From assembly GCA_028719205.1 (NCBI GenBank), contig JAQUKH010000005.1, positions 1 through 64,000 on the forward strand: a DNA stretch of 64,000 nt. The letters are read 5' to 3'. Position numbers and translations under genes: made by a program. This stretch comes from a bacterium (GTDB taxonomy: Bacteria; JACRDZ01; JAQUKH01). Shown here one piece after another: positions 17,688 to 26,006 of this stretch; position 1 is the first letter of the stretch, and the number at the start of each line of letters is the position of its first letter. The notes under the pieces were generated by a model. That model saw only the letters and a program-made list of their open reading frames with translations. It ran no database searches and was not told the origin of the DNA.

Positions 17688-17846
17688 TTAGTGGTGCGCT
17701 GCGCCGATCCCCAGATACACGACAACCACGTGTTTAACCATTCCGACTAAAAAATAACCTAAGAGAGATCCGTAACTGACAAGTTCAATCCATATCAAAG
17801 CTTTTTTGCCTGAACTCAATTCACCATGATGAGCGTTTTCTGACAT
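17688..17846 (-). CDS. Small single-span membrane protein, 52 residues, unknown
   Basis: A short reading frame: it starts at an ATG preceded by AGGAGG at 7-8 bases and codes for 52 residues ending in His-His. The N-terminal 15 residues are hydrophilic (MSENAHHGELSSGKK), then one or two hydrophobic stretches (about 16-35 and 37-49) run to the tail IGAAHH. It has its own TTGACA/TATGAT promoter upstream and two strong terminators downstream, so it is a well-marked single-gene transcript. The paired His at both ends could bind metal or haem edges; that is a guess. I do not recognise the family. A small accessory subunit of a respiratory complex is one possibility. Confidence 0.8.
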   Translation of the reverse strand: MSENAHHGELSSGKKALIWIELVSYGSLLGYFLVGMVKHVVVVYLGIGAAHH

Positions 17847-17900
17847 ATCCTTGTCCTCCTATTTGGATTAACATTTTTTACTTTTCAAAATCCTCAAAAT

Positions 17901-17928
17901 ATCATAACACAAAAGAACACATTGTCAA
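17901..17928 (-). promoter_or_regulatory. Promoter of the 52-residue membrane protein
   Basis: Minus strand TTGACA (17928-17923), 16 bases, TATGAT (17906-17901), with TGTG just before the -10 as in extended -10 promoters. The predicted start near 17894 leaves a leader of about 48 bases before the ATG. It sits immediately after the iscU-like stop codon. Confidence 0.75.
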
Positions 17929-17949
17929 GAATTTTTTAGTATAATATTT

Positions 17950-18336
17950 CTACTTTGAAGTACCGGGATTTTTTTTCTTATAATCTTCTATTGCTTTATG
18001 CAGGGCGTCCGCGCCGAGATTAGAGCAATGAAGTTTGCTCGGAGGCAAACCTCCTAATTCATCTGCAACCATCTGGTTGTTTAATTTTAAAGCCTCTTCT
18101 ATGGTTTTACCTTTTGCCAATTCACTTACTATACTGGAAACCGCTATAGCCGCGCCGCAGCCGAAGGTCTTGAATTTTACATCCACCAAAATATTGTCTT
18201 TTACTTTGATATAAAAAGTCATCAAATCCCCGCAAACAGGATTTCCTACCGTACCCACGCCGTCGGCATCAGGTATCTCTCCGACATTTCTTGGGTTTTT
18301 AAAATGATCTAAAACTTTTTCTGTATATTCAAACAT
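17950..18336 (-). CDS. Iron-sulfur cluster scaffold protein, IscU/NifU N-terminal type
   Basis: A 128-residue scaffold on which Fe-S clusters are assembled before transfer. The three conserved cluster-ligand Cys are in GNPVCGD, FGCGAAIA and LHCSNLGADAL; the Asp of CGD needed for cluster release is present. The N-terminal YTEKVLDHFKNPRNVG is the typical NifU/IscU start. It follows cysE by 3 bases. The usual cysteine desulfurase partner (iscS/nifS) is not beside it, so it must be supplied from elsewhere. Confidence 0.93.
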   Translation of the reverse strand: MFEYTEKVLDHFKNPRNVGEIPDADGVGTVGNPVCGDLMTFYIKVKDNILVDVKFKTFGCGAAIAVSSIVSELAKGKTIEEALKLNNQMVADELGGLPPSKLHCSNLGADALHKAIEDYKKKNPGTSK

Positions 18337-18339
18337 GAT

Positions 18340-19050
18340 TTATATTCCTCCGCCGTCTATCCACGTATTTGTCTCTCTTTTATAGCCGGTCAGCATATCA
18401 GATGAAAATATATTGTGATCTTTTTCCATCCGCTTTATTCTGTCTTCCAATTCTTCCTGCATTTTCAAAATGATTTTCACTACATCAGCGATAGGGTCAG
18501 GCAAAACCCCGTGATCCAAATCTAATGGGTGCGCCTTAGGGTATTCAATGATCCTGCCCGGGACACCGACCACCGTAGCATCATTAGGAACTGATTTCAC
18601 AACCACTGAGTTGGATCCGATCCTGACATTATCCCCTATTGTAATCGCCCCTAAAACACAGGCATTTGAACCGACTACAACATTCTTGCCGAGAGTAGGA
18701 TGCCTTTTTTTCTTTTCTAAACTGACACCTCCAAGCACAACCCCCTTGTAGATCAGACAGTTTTCCCCTATCTCAGCTGTTTCCCCGATAACAACACCCA
18801 TCCCATGATCTATAAAAACTTTTCTTCCTATCTTTGCACCCGGATGTATCTCTATTCCTGTCAAAAATCTTGCAAAGTGCGATATCAAACGGGCTAAAGT
18901 ATAAAAATTATTATTATACAAAAAATGCGCTATTTTATGGAACCAAATAGCATGCAGCCCGGGATAACAAAACAAAACTTCTATAATATTTTTAGCAGCC
19001 GGGTCTTTTTCAAAAACTGATTTAATATCTTCTTTAATTATCTGAAACAT
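18340..19050 (-). CDS. cysE: Serine O-acetyltransferase
   Basis: Makes O-acetylserine, the precursor of cysteine. The 236-residue protein has an N-terminal helical region and a left-handed beta-helix with hexapeptide repeats ([22 protein letters not shown], then [27 protein letters not shown]). The catalytic His/Asp lie in FIDHGMG. It overlaps rpsA by 17 bases and leads into the iscU-like gene. The cysE-nifU pair links cysteine supply with cluster building. Confidence 0.94.
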   Translation of the reverse strand: MFQIIKEDIKSVFEKDPAAKNIIEVLFCYPGLHAIWFHKIAHFLYNNNFYTLARLISHFARFLTGIEIHPGAKIGRKVFIDHGMGVVIGETAEIGENCLIYKGVVLGGVSLEKKKRHPTLGKNVVVGSNACVLGAITIGDNVRIGSNSVVVKSVPNDATVVGVPGRIIEYPKAHPLDLDHGVLPDPIADVVKIILKMQEELEDRIKRMEKDHNIFSSDMLTGYKRETNTWIDGGGI

Positions 19051-20902
19051 CGCTTGCTTCTTCTAATTCCTCGATATTATCCTTTTTGGATTTTTTACCT
19101 TTTTTCTCTTCCTCTTCGGAATGCTCCCCTACTTTTTTAGTCCTCTTTTTCTTCAACGATTTTTTAACCGCGTCGGCAAGAGTAATTTCTGTTGACCCAT
19201 GAGTTTTGTTATATTCTTCTACTATTCTTGCTTCTTCTTCTTTGGCAAATGCCTTCTGGCTTAAAATGATCTGTCTTGCTATCAGGTCTACTTTTACAAC
19301 TTTTGTCTCTAATGTTTTCCCTAAAAGTTCAGATTTGTCTTTTTTTATCAACCCGTCTAAAACTTCGCTGAATGACAAAAATCCTGAAAATTCATTTTCA
19401 AGTTCAACTACATAACCGTTGGAAGTTATTTCATTAACTTTAGCATTAAATATCTGCTTGTCTTTGTAGGTCTTCTCAAATTCAGCAAGAGGATCTTCTG
19501 TAAGCTGTTTGACTCCCAGAGATATTTTTTCTTTTGCTTTATCGACATTCAAGATCAAAGCTTCGATTTGCTGTCCTACTTTATAAACCTCATTCGGATG
19601 GTTTATTTTTTTGGTCCAGGAAATATCAGTTATATAAATTAATCCCTCCAACCCTTCTTCCAGCTCCACAAAAACTCCAAAATCCGTAATGTTGGAAACT
19701 TTACAATTAACCCTGGATCCTATCGGGTATTTTCTGTCTATTGTTTCCCAGGGATTTGGCTGAGTTTGTTTTAAACCAAGCGACAACCGCCTGTTATCTT
19801 TATCAATAGATAAAATAGCGACCGGTGTAATTTGCAAAACTTTCAGAACCTGGGACGGATTTGTGATCCTTTTCACCCATGACATATCCGAATTATGGAT
19901 AAGCCCTTCAATACCTTCTTCAATTTCCACAAAAGCCCCGTAATCCATAAGGTTAGTTACTTTGCCGTTCACAATCTGGCCTACCTGGTATTTCTGTCCG
20001 ATTATTTCCCATGGATCAGATGTTTTCTGTTTCAAGCCCAAAGATATTTTATTTTTTTCACGGTCAAAACTGATTATTTTGACTTCTATTTTCTGGCCGA
20101 GTGAAACTTTATCCGATGGATGTTTGATCTTTCCCCAGGACATATCTGTAATGTGTAATAATCCATCCATGCCGCCAAGATCCACAAACGCGCCAAAGGC
20201 AGTAATATTTTTAACAATACCTTCTTTTATCTGGCCTTCCTGTAAAGTAGAAATAATTTCTCCGCGTTTAGATTCTCTATCTTCCTCCAAAACTATCCTT
20301 CTGGAAAGAACTATATTATTTAATACTCTGTTAACCTTTATAATTCTCATCGGGAAAACTTTCCCGACAACATCTTCAATGCGCGATATCGGCCTTACGT
20401 CAAGCTGTGAAGCCGGAAGAAAGGCTTTAACTCCGATATCCACCTCAAAACCACCCTTTATCTGTTTAATGATCTTACCATCCACCATTTTCTGGTTGTC
20501 ATAGGAATCAACAATTTTATCCCACGTAACCATATACGCGGCTTTTTCCCGTGACAGGACCACTAACCCATTTTTGTTCTCTATTTTTTCCAGGAATACA
20601 TTTACTTCATCCCCTTCCTTTATCGTAAGCTTTCCTTCACGGTCAAGAAATTCGGTTTTAGGGACAACACCTTCCGATTTATAACTAATATCTATGATCA
20701 CTTCATCACTCTTGATCTTTACAACCTTCCCCTTAATGATATTCCCTTCTTTTAGAGATGCCATTGATGAATAATAAGCCTGTTCTAATCCCAGACTATC
20801 AACATCCATTAACACCTCCTGCATACCTTCTCTCTTCCCTTCCATAGCCGTATCCACACTTTCTTTTTCAACTGTTTTTACTGCTTTTCTGCCTCGCTCC
20901 AT
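19034..20902 (-). CDS. rpsA: 30S ribosomal protein S1
   Basis: S1 brings mRNA to the small ribosomal subunit. The 622-residue protein has six S1 (OB-fold) domains at about residues 50-120, 135-205, 220-290, 305-378, 392-465 and 480-548. The third to fifth carry the classic 'GxVxNIxxFGAFVDL...GLxHITDMSW' pattern. An N-terminal extension of some 45 residues and a very charged Lys/Glu-rich tail make it longer than E. coli S1 (557). GGGGAGG precedes the first ATG by about 10 bases. It follows plsC and cmk, a common cmk-plsC-rpsA cluster, here without ispH. Confidence 0.96.
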   Translation of the reverse strand: MERGRKAVKTVEKESVDTAMEGKREGMQEVLMDVDSLGLEQAYYSSMASLKEGNIIKGKVVKIKSDEVIIDISYKSEGVVPKTEFLDREGKLTIKEGDEVNVFLEKIENKNGLVVLSREKAAYMVTWDKIVDSYDNQKMVDGKIIKQIKGGFEVDIGVKAFLPASQLDVRPISRIEDVVGKVFPMRIIKVNRVLNNIVLSRRIVLEEDRESKRGEIISTLQEGQIKEGIVKNITAFGAFVDLGGMDGLLHITDMSWGKIKHPSDKVSLGQKIEVKIISFDREKNKISLGLKQKTSDPWEIIGQKYQVGQIVNGKVTNLMDYGAFVEIEEGIEGLIHNSDMSWVKRITNPSQVLKVLQITPVAILSIDKDNRRLSLGLKQTQPNPWETIDRKYPIGSRVNCKVSNITDFGVFVELEEGLEGLIYITDISWTKKINHPNEVYKVGQQIEALILNVDKAKEKISLGVKQLTEDPLAEFEKTYKDKQIFNAKVNEITSNGYVVELENEFSGFLSFSEVLDGLIKKDKSELLGKTLETKVVKVDLIARQIILSQKAFAKEEEARIVEEYNKTHGSTEITLADAVKKSLKKKRTKKVGEHSEEEEKKGKKSKKDNIEELEEASDVSDN

Positions 20903-20980
20903 TAAAAAAATACCTCCCCTTTCCTAGAATTAGCCCCGCTCTTTTTTATACTTCAAGAAGGGCTATTTGTAAATTTTTTA

Positions 20981-21595
20981 TTACTCATTTTCTCTTAACG
21001 CTTTTATGGCTGACATTATATCATTTCCAATTTGCGAATAAGTTTCTTTTGACCCCTTTTGCGAAAAATAACTGTCAAAGTATACCGGTTTACCAAAAAT
21101 AACCTTAACTTTTTTCGGCCTCGGTAACCATGCGCCTTTAGGAAGCGCTTTATCTGTCCCTTTCACCAAAACGGGAACTACAGGGACTTTGCTATGATAA
21201 ACAATAAAACCTATCCCTGGTTTTGCCTCATGAATATCTCCGTCAAGGCTTCTAGTCCCCTCCGGAAATAATAACAGAACATCTCCGCCTCTTAAAACAT
21301 TTATAGAATTTTTAAGAGCCGCCATATCTAATGAGCCTCTTTTAACCGGAAAGGCCCAAAATTTTTTCATTAACCATCCCAGAACCGGAACATTAAACAA
21401 TTCTGCTTTTGCCATGGAATGCATACGGCGACTGCTTGCAGTAGGAATAATCATCGGGTCAAGGAAGCTGATATGATTAGACGCTAAAATCACCGGCCCT
21501 TTTTCAGGAAAATTCTTAATCCCTATTTTTTCCAATCCAAACAATATATGGGCTAATATATTAAAAACTATATGTACAAATTTATAATAAATCAA
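20981..21595 (-). CDS. plsC: 1-acyl-sn-glycerol-3-phosphate acyltransferase
   Basis: Acylates lysophosphatidic acid to phosphatidic acid at the membrane. The 204-residue protein has the acyltransferase motifs NHISFLD (HX4D catalytic pair) and FPEGTRS, and a hydrophobic N-terminus. The likely start is a TTG overlapping the cmk stop (TTGA), which suggests translational coupling. Standard family length for the short bacterial PlsC. Confidence 0.92.
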   Translation of the reverse strand: MIYYKFVHIVFNILAHILFGLEKIGIKNFPEKGPVILASNHISFLDPMIIPTASSRRMHSMAKAELFNVPVLGWLMKKFWAFPVKRGSLDMAALKNSINVLRGGDVLLLFPEGTRSLDGDIHEAKPGIGFIVYHSKVPVVPVLVKGTDKALPKGAWLPRPKKVKVIFGKPVYFDSYFSQKGSKETYSQIGNDIMSAIKALRENE

Positions 21596-22254
21596 GAATT
21601 TATTACCCTCAATGCCTCTTCCACCATTTCAGGGATATTTAAATTCGTTGTGTCAAGATAAACAGCATCATCAGCTATTTTCAGCGGCCCATATAATCTG
21701 GTTTTATCTTTTTTGTCTCTTTCAGCCAGTTCTTGTTCAATTTTCGAAGTTGTATATTCAAAGCCTTTTGCTTTGAATTCTTTAAATCTGCGATTAACCC
21801 GCTCGCTCAATTGCGCGTCAAGATATATTTTTTTATCTGCCTCAGGAAATACCACAGTCCCGATATCCCTGCCTTCCATAATAACCCTGTTCTCTTTCAC
21901 AAAACTTCTTTGCTTCTTTACCATCTCTTCCCTGACCTCTTTGATCTGGGCAACATAAAAAGTGTTTTCTGTCACTTCAGGGGTTCTTATTAGATCCGTT
22001 ACTTCATCTCCATTAATAAATATTTTAAGGTCTTTACCATTAGGCCTTAATATAATATCAACTTTTCGGGATAAATCTATTACCAAATCTTTATTGTTAA
22101 AATTAATACCAAGTTGCAGGATCTTCCATGTCAAAGAACGATACATTGCCCCTGTATCAATATACAACAATCCCAGTCTTTCCGCTAATAATTTGGCTAA
22201 CGTAGTTTTACCCGCGCCTGCCGGGCCATCAATGGCAATTACTGTACTTTTCAT
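21592..22254 (-). CDS. cmk: Cytidylate kinase
   Basis: Phosphorylates CMP and dCMP. The 220-residue protein has the P-loop IDGPAGAGKTTLAK, the substrate segment DTGAMYRSLTWK, EGRDIGTVVFPEAD and a C-terminal YLDTTNL. It starts a cmk-plsC-rpsA run. No ribosome site is obvious before the ATG; the intergenic region to the divergent HydG-type gene is 97 bases and very AT-rich. Confidence 0.96.
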   Translation of the reverse strand: MKSTVIAIDGPAGAGKTTLAKLLAERLGLLYIDTGAMYRSLTWKILQLGINFNNKDLVIDLSRKVDIILRPNGKDLKIFINGDEVTDLIRTPEVTENTFYVAQIKEVREEMVKKQRSFVKENRVIMEGRDIGTVVFPEADKKIYLDAQLSERVNRRFKEFKAKGFEYTTSKIEQELAERDKKDKTRLYGPLKIADDAVYLDTTNLNIPEMVEEALRVINS

Positions 22255-22312
22255 AATAAATTTATTTTATTGCATTAGATTATATCATTTAGTAAATAAA
22301 AGTCAAGATTAT

Positions 22313-22339
22313 TTGACAAATTTAAATAAATGATATAAC
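22313..22339 (+). promoter_or_regulatory. Promoter of the HydG-type/thiS unit
   Basis: Plus strand TTGACA (22313-22318), 15 bases, TATAAC (22334-22339). The predicted start, near 22345-22347, is only about 5-7 bases before the ATG, and no Shine-Dalgarno string is present. The message may be leaderless or nearly so. The 15-base spacer is short of the usual 17, which lowers confidence. Confidence 0.5.
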
Positions 22340-22351
22340 ATCTGACAAATA

Positions 22352-23668
22352 ATGGCCATATCTTTATCAAAAATACTTAATAACTCACTTAAAGGAATAG
22401 TTCCAAATGAAGAGGAAATAAAGCTTCTTTTGGATATCGAAGATGAAGGATCTTTAAATGAACTGACTTTTATCTCAGGTAAAATAAAGGAGTTAATTTA
22501 CGGCAAAAGGATCGTTCTTTTCACTCCCCTTTATTTAAGCAATGAATGCCTTAATAATTGCCTTTATTGCGCTTTTCGACGCGATAATAAGGAAATACAA
22601 CGAAAAACACTTTCCACTGATGAAATAATTTTGCAGGCACAAACGCTTGAAAAAACCGGTTTTAAACGTGTCCTTCTTGTTGCCGCCGAACATCCAAAAA
22701 AATGTTCCCTTGATTATTTAATAAACGCCGTTAGGACAATTTACGAAAATACCGGTTTGCACATAGTGCATCTCAATGCCGCGCCATATTCAGAAGAGGA
22801 ATTTATAAAATTAAAAAGTTCCGGGATCGGTGTGTTCCAGCTTTTCCAGGAAACTTATCACCGCGAAACATATAAAATAATGCATCCCGGAGGTAAAAAA
22901 AATGATTTTGACTGGCGCAGGCTCGCGATGGATCGCGCTATTTCTGCCGGCATAAAAGATGTCGGAATAGGCGCTCTTTTGGGTTTATTTGATTACAAAT
23001 ACGAAATACTTGAACTTATACGCCACAGCCGCGAACTGGAGGCAAAATTTGGTTTCGGGCCTCACACTATCTCTGTACCGCGCCTGAGGCCGGCTCATGG
23101 CTCAGCATTACTAACTCCGCCATATCCTGTTTCTGACTTCGATTTCAGAAAAATTGTCGCGATACTCCGTTTGGCCGTACCTTATACCGGTATTGTTGTA
23201 ACTACAAGAGAACATTCTTTATTGCGGGATGAAATTATTTCTGCCGGCGCGTCACAGATCAGCGCGGGCTCTCATACGGAACCCGGTGGTTACAGTGAAA
23301 AAGGTTCCTCCCTCACCTCTGAAGACGGCCAATTTTCAACTGCCGATAAACGCACCCTTGAAGAAATTATCAAAATTATTATAGAAAAAAAACTTGTTCC
23401 CAGCCTTTGCACCTCCTGCTACCGCGCGGGACGAACCGGGGAAAATTTTGTAAACAAGGCAAAAAACGGTGAGATCCAGGGATATTGTCTCCCAAACGCG
23501 TTGTTGACACTTGAAGAGTACGCCTTGGATTTTGCCCCGGCCGGAACAAAACAAATAATAGATAAAATGATCAACGATAATATGAAAAATATCCCGGATA
23601 AATTATTTAACCAGTTTAATTTAAAACTAAAAAGAATAAAAAATGGTGAAAGAGACCTATATTTTTAG
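22352..23668 (+). CDS. HydG/ThiH-family radical SAM tyrosine lyase, HydG type
   Basis: A 438-residue radical SAM protein that should cleave tyrosine to p-cresol and dehydroglycine. The SAM-cluster motif is CX3CX2C (C66, C70, C73 in NECLNNCLYCAF). The C-terminus has CX2CX22C (C353, C356, C379; CTSCYRAGRTG...), the second cluster motif that marks HydG and is absent from ThiH. HydG uses it to make the Fe-CO-CN unit of the [FeFe]-hydrogenase cofactor. Yet the gene is 8 bases upstream of thiS and within 1 kb of thiG, with no ThiH elsewhere in the cluster. It may therefore supply dehydroglycine for thiazole synthesis, for the hydrogenase, or for both. A HydE-like gene lies 5 kb away; no HydF or hydrogenase is in the window. 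Confidence 0.85.
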   Translation: MAISLSKILNNSLKGIVPNEEEIKLLLDIEDEGSLNELTFISGKIKELIYGKRIVLFTPLYLSNECLNNCLYCAFRRDNKEIQRKTLSTDEIILQAQTLEKTGFKRVLLVAAEHPKKCSLDYLINAVRTIYENTGLHIVHLNAAPYSEEEFIKLKSSGIGVFQLFQETYHRETYKIMHPGGKKNDFDWRRLAMDRAISAGIKDVGIGALLGLFDYKYEILELIRHSRELEAKFGFGPHTISVPRLRPAHGSALLTPPYPVSDFDFRKIVAILRLAVPYTGIVVTTREHSLLRDEIISAGASQISAGSHTEPGGYSEKGSSLTSEDGQFSTADKRTLEEIIKIIIEKKLVPSLCTSCYRAGRTGENFVNKAKNGEIQGYCLPNALLTLEEYALDFAPAGTKQIIDKMINDNMKNIPDKLFNQFNLKLKRIKNGERDLYF

Positions 23669-23676
23669 GGAGTTAA

Positions 23677-23877
23677 ATGAAAATAATTTTAAATGGTGAA
23701 GAAAAAGTAATAAGTGAAGGTAAAAACATTTTACAATTACTTGAGGAGTTTAAGCTTTCCCCAATGATGGTTGCCGTAGAACTTAACGAGAAAATAATCA
23801 AAAGGGAATATTTTAGTTCTACCGAAATAAAAAAAGATGACAAAATTGAAATTGTCCGTATGATGGGCGGGGGATAA
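23677..23877 (+). CDS. thiS: Sulfur carrier protein ThiS
   Basis: A 66-residue ubiquitin-fold protein that carries thiocarboxylate sulfur for the thiazole ring of thiamine. It has the expected MKIILNGEEK start, the NEKIIKRE middle and the C-terminal Gly-Gly (ending RMMGGG) that becomes adenylated and thiolated. AGGGAG stands before the ATG, 8 bases after the HydG-type stop. ThiF, which activates this tail, is not in the window. Confidence 0.93.
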   Translation: MKIILNGEEKVISEGKNILQLLEEFKLSPMMVAVELNEKIIKREYFSSTEIKKDDKIEIVRMMGGG

Positions 23878-23884
23878 AAAAATA

Positions 23885-23932
23885 CAGGCTCCAGGATCTA
23901 ATGGGAAAAAATCCATTCATCCACGGAGCCTG
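23885..23932. terminator. Two-tier hairpin between convergent thiS and lipoprotein genes
   Basis: Outer arms CAGGCTCC / GGAGCCTG (23885-23892, 23925-23932) enclose inner arms AATGG / CCATT. The structure is symmetrical, so it can form in either transcript and probably separates the convergent genes. No long T run follows on either strand, so termination may be weak. Confidence 0.45.
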
Positions 23933-23959
23933 AAATTCTTATAACTATATCTTTAAAAA

Positions 23960-24406
23960 TTATTCAGCGGCTACTGTAGCGTTTTCAATAATTACCGCGT
24001 ATTTGTATCCGGATCCAAAATCTTTATCTGTAACAACTGTCCCGGTAACAACTATTTTATCCTCAACTTTAGCCTGTCCGTCTGTCGTTATAGTAATATC
24101 GTTTGTTCCTGCCGCGCCGGTACCATCCTGTAAATGTATCCAGTTTTTGCCCATGATACCCATATTAACTTTCACAACTTTTCCGTGCACAGTAATATTT
24201 TTGCCGTTAAGTTCACCTTTTTTAGCGAAAATATCAGCAACTTTTACTAACTCAGCGGGACCTGCCGCAGGCGCTGAAGCCGCTACTTGTGCTTCCTGGG
24301 TAACTGGTGCTTCCTCTGTTTTCTCAGCTTTCTTCTCTCCGCCCTTACATCCCGCGACCAATACCCCTGCGAAAATTACACTTAACACTGTTTTGAAGAT
24401 TTTCAT
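23960..24406 (-). CDS. Lipoprotein with OB-fold-like domain
   Basis: A 148-residue protein with a lipoprotein signal (VLVAGCKGG; lipid Cys about residue 20). An Ala/Glu/Lys-rich linker follows to about residue 52, then an OB-fold-like domain (VKVADIFAKKGELNGKNITVHGKVV...GKNWIHLQDGTG...). The 'NWIHLQDGTG' and 'VTGTV' pattern is that of the small periplasmic OB-fold proteins annotated as DNA-binding-like or cytochrome-associated. AAGGAG stands 8 bases before the ATG. It separates thiS from thiG on the opposite strand and has no evident role in thiamine synthesis. Its ligand is unknown. Confidence 0.75.
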   Translation of the reverse strand: MKIFKTVLSVIFAGVLVAGCKGGEKKAEKTEEAPVTQEAQVAASAPAAGPAELVKVADIFAKKGELNGKNITVHGKVVKVNMGIMGKNWIHLQDGTGAAGTNDITITTDGQAKVEDKIVVTGTVVTDKDFGSGYKYAVIIENATVAAE

Positions 24407-24581
24407 GAAAATAACTCCTTATTTAAATTGTTAGAAAAATTTTGCTTTATTATAACAAAATTTAAAAAAAAAGAAAGAAAATAATTTTAAAAATTTTTTT
24501 TCTTTCTTTTCTATAATTTATCAAAGATTGCTGTATAATATTAAATGGAAAAAATAAGATATTATTCAAGGAGAAAAAGAA

Positions 24582-25361
24582 ATGTTGAAAAATGATTTTC
24601 TGGAAATCGGCGGGAAAAAATTCAAGTCACGGCTTTTAGTCGGTACCGGGAAATACCCGACTTTTAAAATAATGGCTGAAGCACTTGAGATATCAGGCGC
24701 GGAAATTGTTACTGTCGCGGTCCGCAGGGTAAATCTTACTGACAAATCCCAGGAATCACTGCTTGACTATATTGACACAAAAAAATATACGATCTTGCCG
24801 AATACCGCCGGATGTTTTAACGTTGAAGATGCAGTCCGCACCGCCCGTTTGGGCCGTGAAGTCGGATTATCCAATATGGTTAAACTCGAAGTTATAGGTG
24901 ACCCTAAGACACTTTTCCCCGATACAGCGGGTTTGATCGAGGCTACAAAAATCCTTGTCAAGGAAGGTTTCATAGTTATGCCCTATACTAATGACGATAT
25001 TATCGCCGCGCGTAAATTAGTCGACGCGGGTGCCGCCTGCATTATGCCTTTAGCCGCGCCTATCGGTTCAGGACAGGGAATCCTGAACCGCAATAATATT
25101 ATGATAATCCGGGAACTTATTAAGATCCCGATCATTGTTGATGCCGGAGTTGGTACCGCGTCAGATGCCGCCATCACTATGGAATTAGGCGTAGACGGGG
25201 TTTTAATGAATACCGCGATTGCCGGCGCGAAAGATCCGGTCCTGATGGCCGAGGCGATGAAACAAGCCGTAGAAGCTGGGCATAAGGCATTTATGGCAGG
25301 AAGAATACCTAAAAAACTTTACGCGAACGCGTCCAGTCCAATGGATGGAAAAATAAACTAA
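24582..25361 (+). CDS. thiG: Thiazole synthase
   Basis: Forms the thiazole phosphate of thiamine from deoxyxylulose phosphate, dehydroglycine and ThiS thiocarboxylate. The 259-residue TIM barrel has [11 protein letters not shown], the Schiff-base region [23 protein letters not shown], and the phosphate site [18 protein letters not shown] lies 8 bases before the ATG. The stop overlaps the thiE start by one base (TAATG). No TPP riboswitch is visible upstream. Confidence 0.96.
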   Translation: MLKNDFLEIGGKKFKSRLLVGTGKYPTFKIMAEALEISGAEIVTVAVRRVNLTDKSQESLLDYIDTKKYTILPNTAGCFNVEDAVRTARLGREVGLSNMVKLEVIGDPKTLFPDTAGLIEATKILVKEGFIVMPYTNDDIIAARKLVDAGAACIMPLAAPIGSGQGILNRNNIMIIRELIKIPIIVDAGVGTASDAAITMELGVDGVLMNTAIAGAKDPVLMAEAMKQAVEAGHKAFMAGRIPKKLYANASSPMDGKIN

Positions 25362-25996
25362 TGTTTTCAAAAAATTATTTTTTAAAATCTAGGCTCTGTC
25401 TGGTTACAGACAGAAATCTATCAAAATATCCGTTAATTAATGCAATAGAAGAAGCTGTCAGCTCCGGCATTGATATGGTACAATTGCGCGAAAAAGATAT
25501 GCAGACAAAAGAATATTTTGAACTTGCGCGCCAGATAAAAATTATTTGTAAAAAATATTCAGCCCTTTTTATTATTAACGACCGTATTGATATAGCCCTG
25601 GCCGTTGAGGCGGACGGCGTTCATCTCGGCTGGAAATCTTTACCTTTTCATATCGCGAGACACCTTTTAGGCAAAGAAAAGATCATTGGGCTTTCCGCGC
25701 ATTCCAAGGATGAGGCTGTCGCGGCGCAGGAAAAGGGCGCGGACTATATTACTCTTGGCCCTGTATTCCCTACTGCTTCAAAAAATGGATTAATTGAACC
25801 GCTCGGCTGTAATATTTTTTCTGATATTAGAAAATCTGTTCGTTTGCCGGTATTCGCGATAGGCGGCATAAAAGAAAATAATATTGGAGAAATAATCAAG
25901 GCTGGTGCTAACGGTATAGCGGTAATTTCGGCGATTTTACAGGCAGACAATATTAAAGAAACAGTAAAAAGATTAACTCCCCCAGGGGGCGTTTAA
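25361..25996 (+). CDS. thiE: Thiamine-phosphate synthase ThiE
   Basis: Joins the pyrimidine and thiazole halves of thiamine. The 211-residue TIM barrel has LVTDRN, MVQLREKDM, FIINDRIDIALAVEADGVHLG, GLSAHS, YITLGPVFPTASK and FAIGGIKENN, all characteristic. It overlaps thiG by one base and leads into the thiD-thiN fusion 10 bases later. The fusion carries a second, unrelated thiamine-phosphate synthase domain, so the step is potentially encoded twice. Confidence 0.95.
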   Translation: MFSKNYFLKSRLCLVTDRNLSKYPLINAIEEAVSSGIDMVQLREKDMQTKEYFELARQIKIICKKYSALFIINDRIDIALAVEADGVHLGWKSLPFHIARHLLGKEKIIGLSAHSKDEAVAAQEKGADYITLGPVFPTASKNGLIEPLGCNIFSDIRKSVRLPVFAIGGIKENNIGEIIKAGANGIAVISAILQADNIKETVKRLTPPGGV

Positions 25997-26006
25997 AATA
26001 TTCACA

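Noticed and set aside
18336-18340. Frameshift or missing cysteine desulfurase between cysE and the iscU-like gene
   Set aside because: The two genes are 3 bases apart and both intact, so there is no room for a decayed iscS; it is simply not at this locus.
19962-20504. 180-residue open frame antisense to rpsA
   Set aside because: Shadow of S1 repeats; no domain or ribosome site. Similar shadow frames opposite topA, dapF, thiDN and serA were also dropped.
24420-24581. TPP riboswitch upstream of thiG
   Set aside because: The gap is AT-rich with none of the conserved CUGAGA or ACCUGAUC elements; the same holds for 22255-22351.
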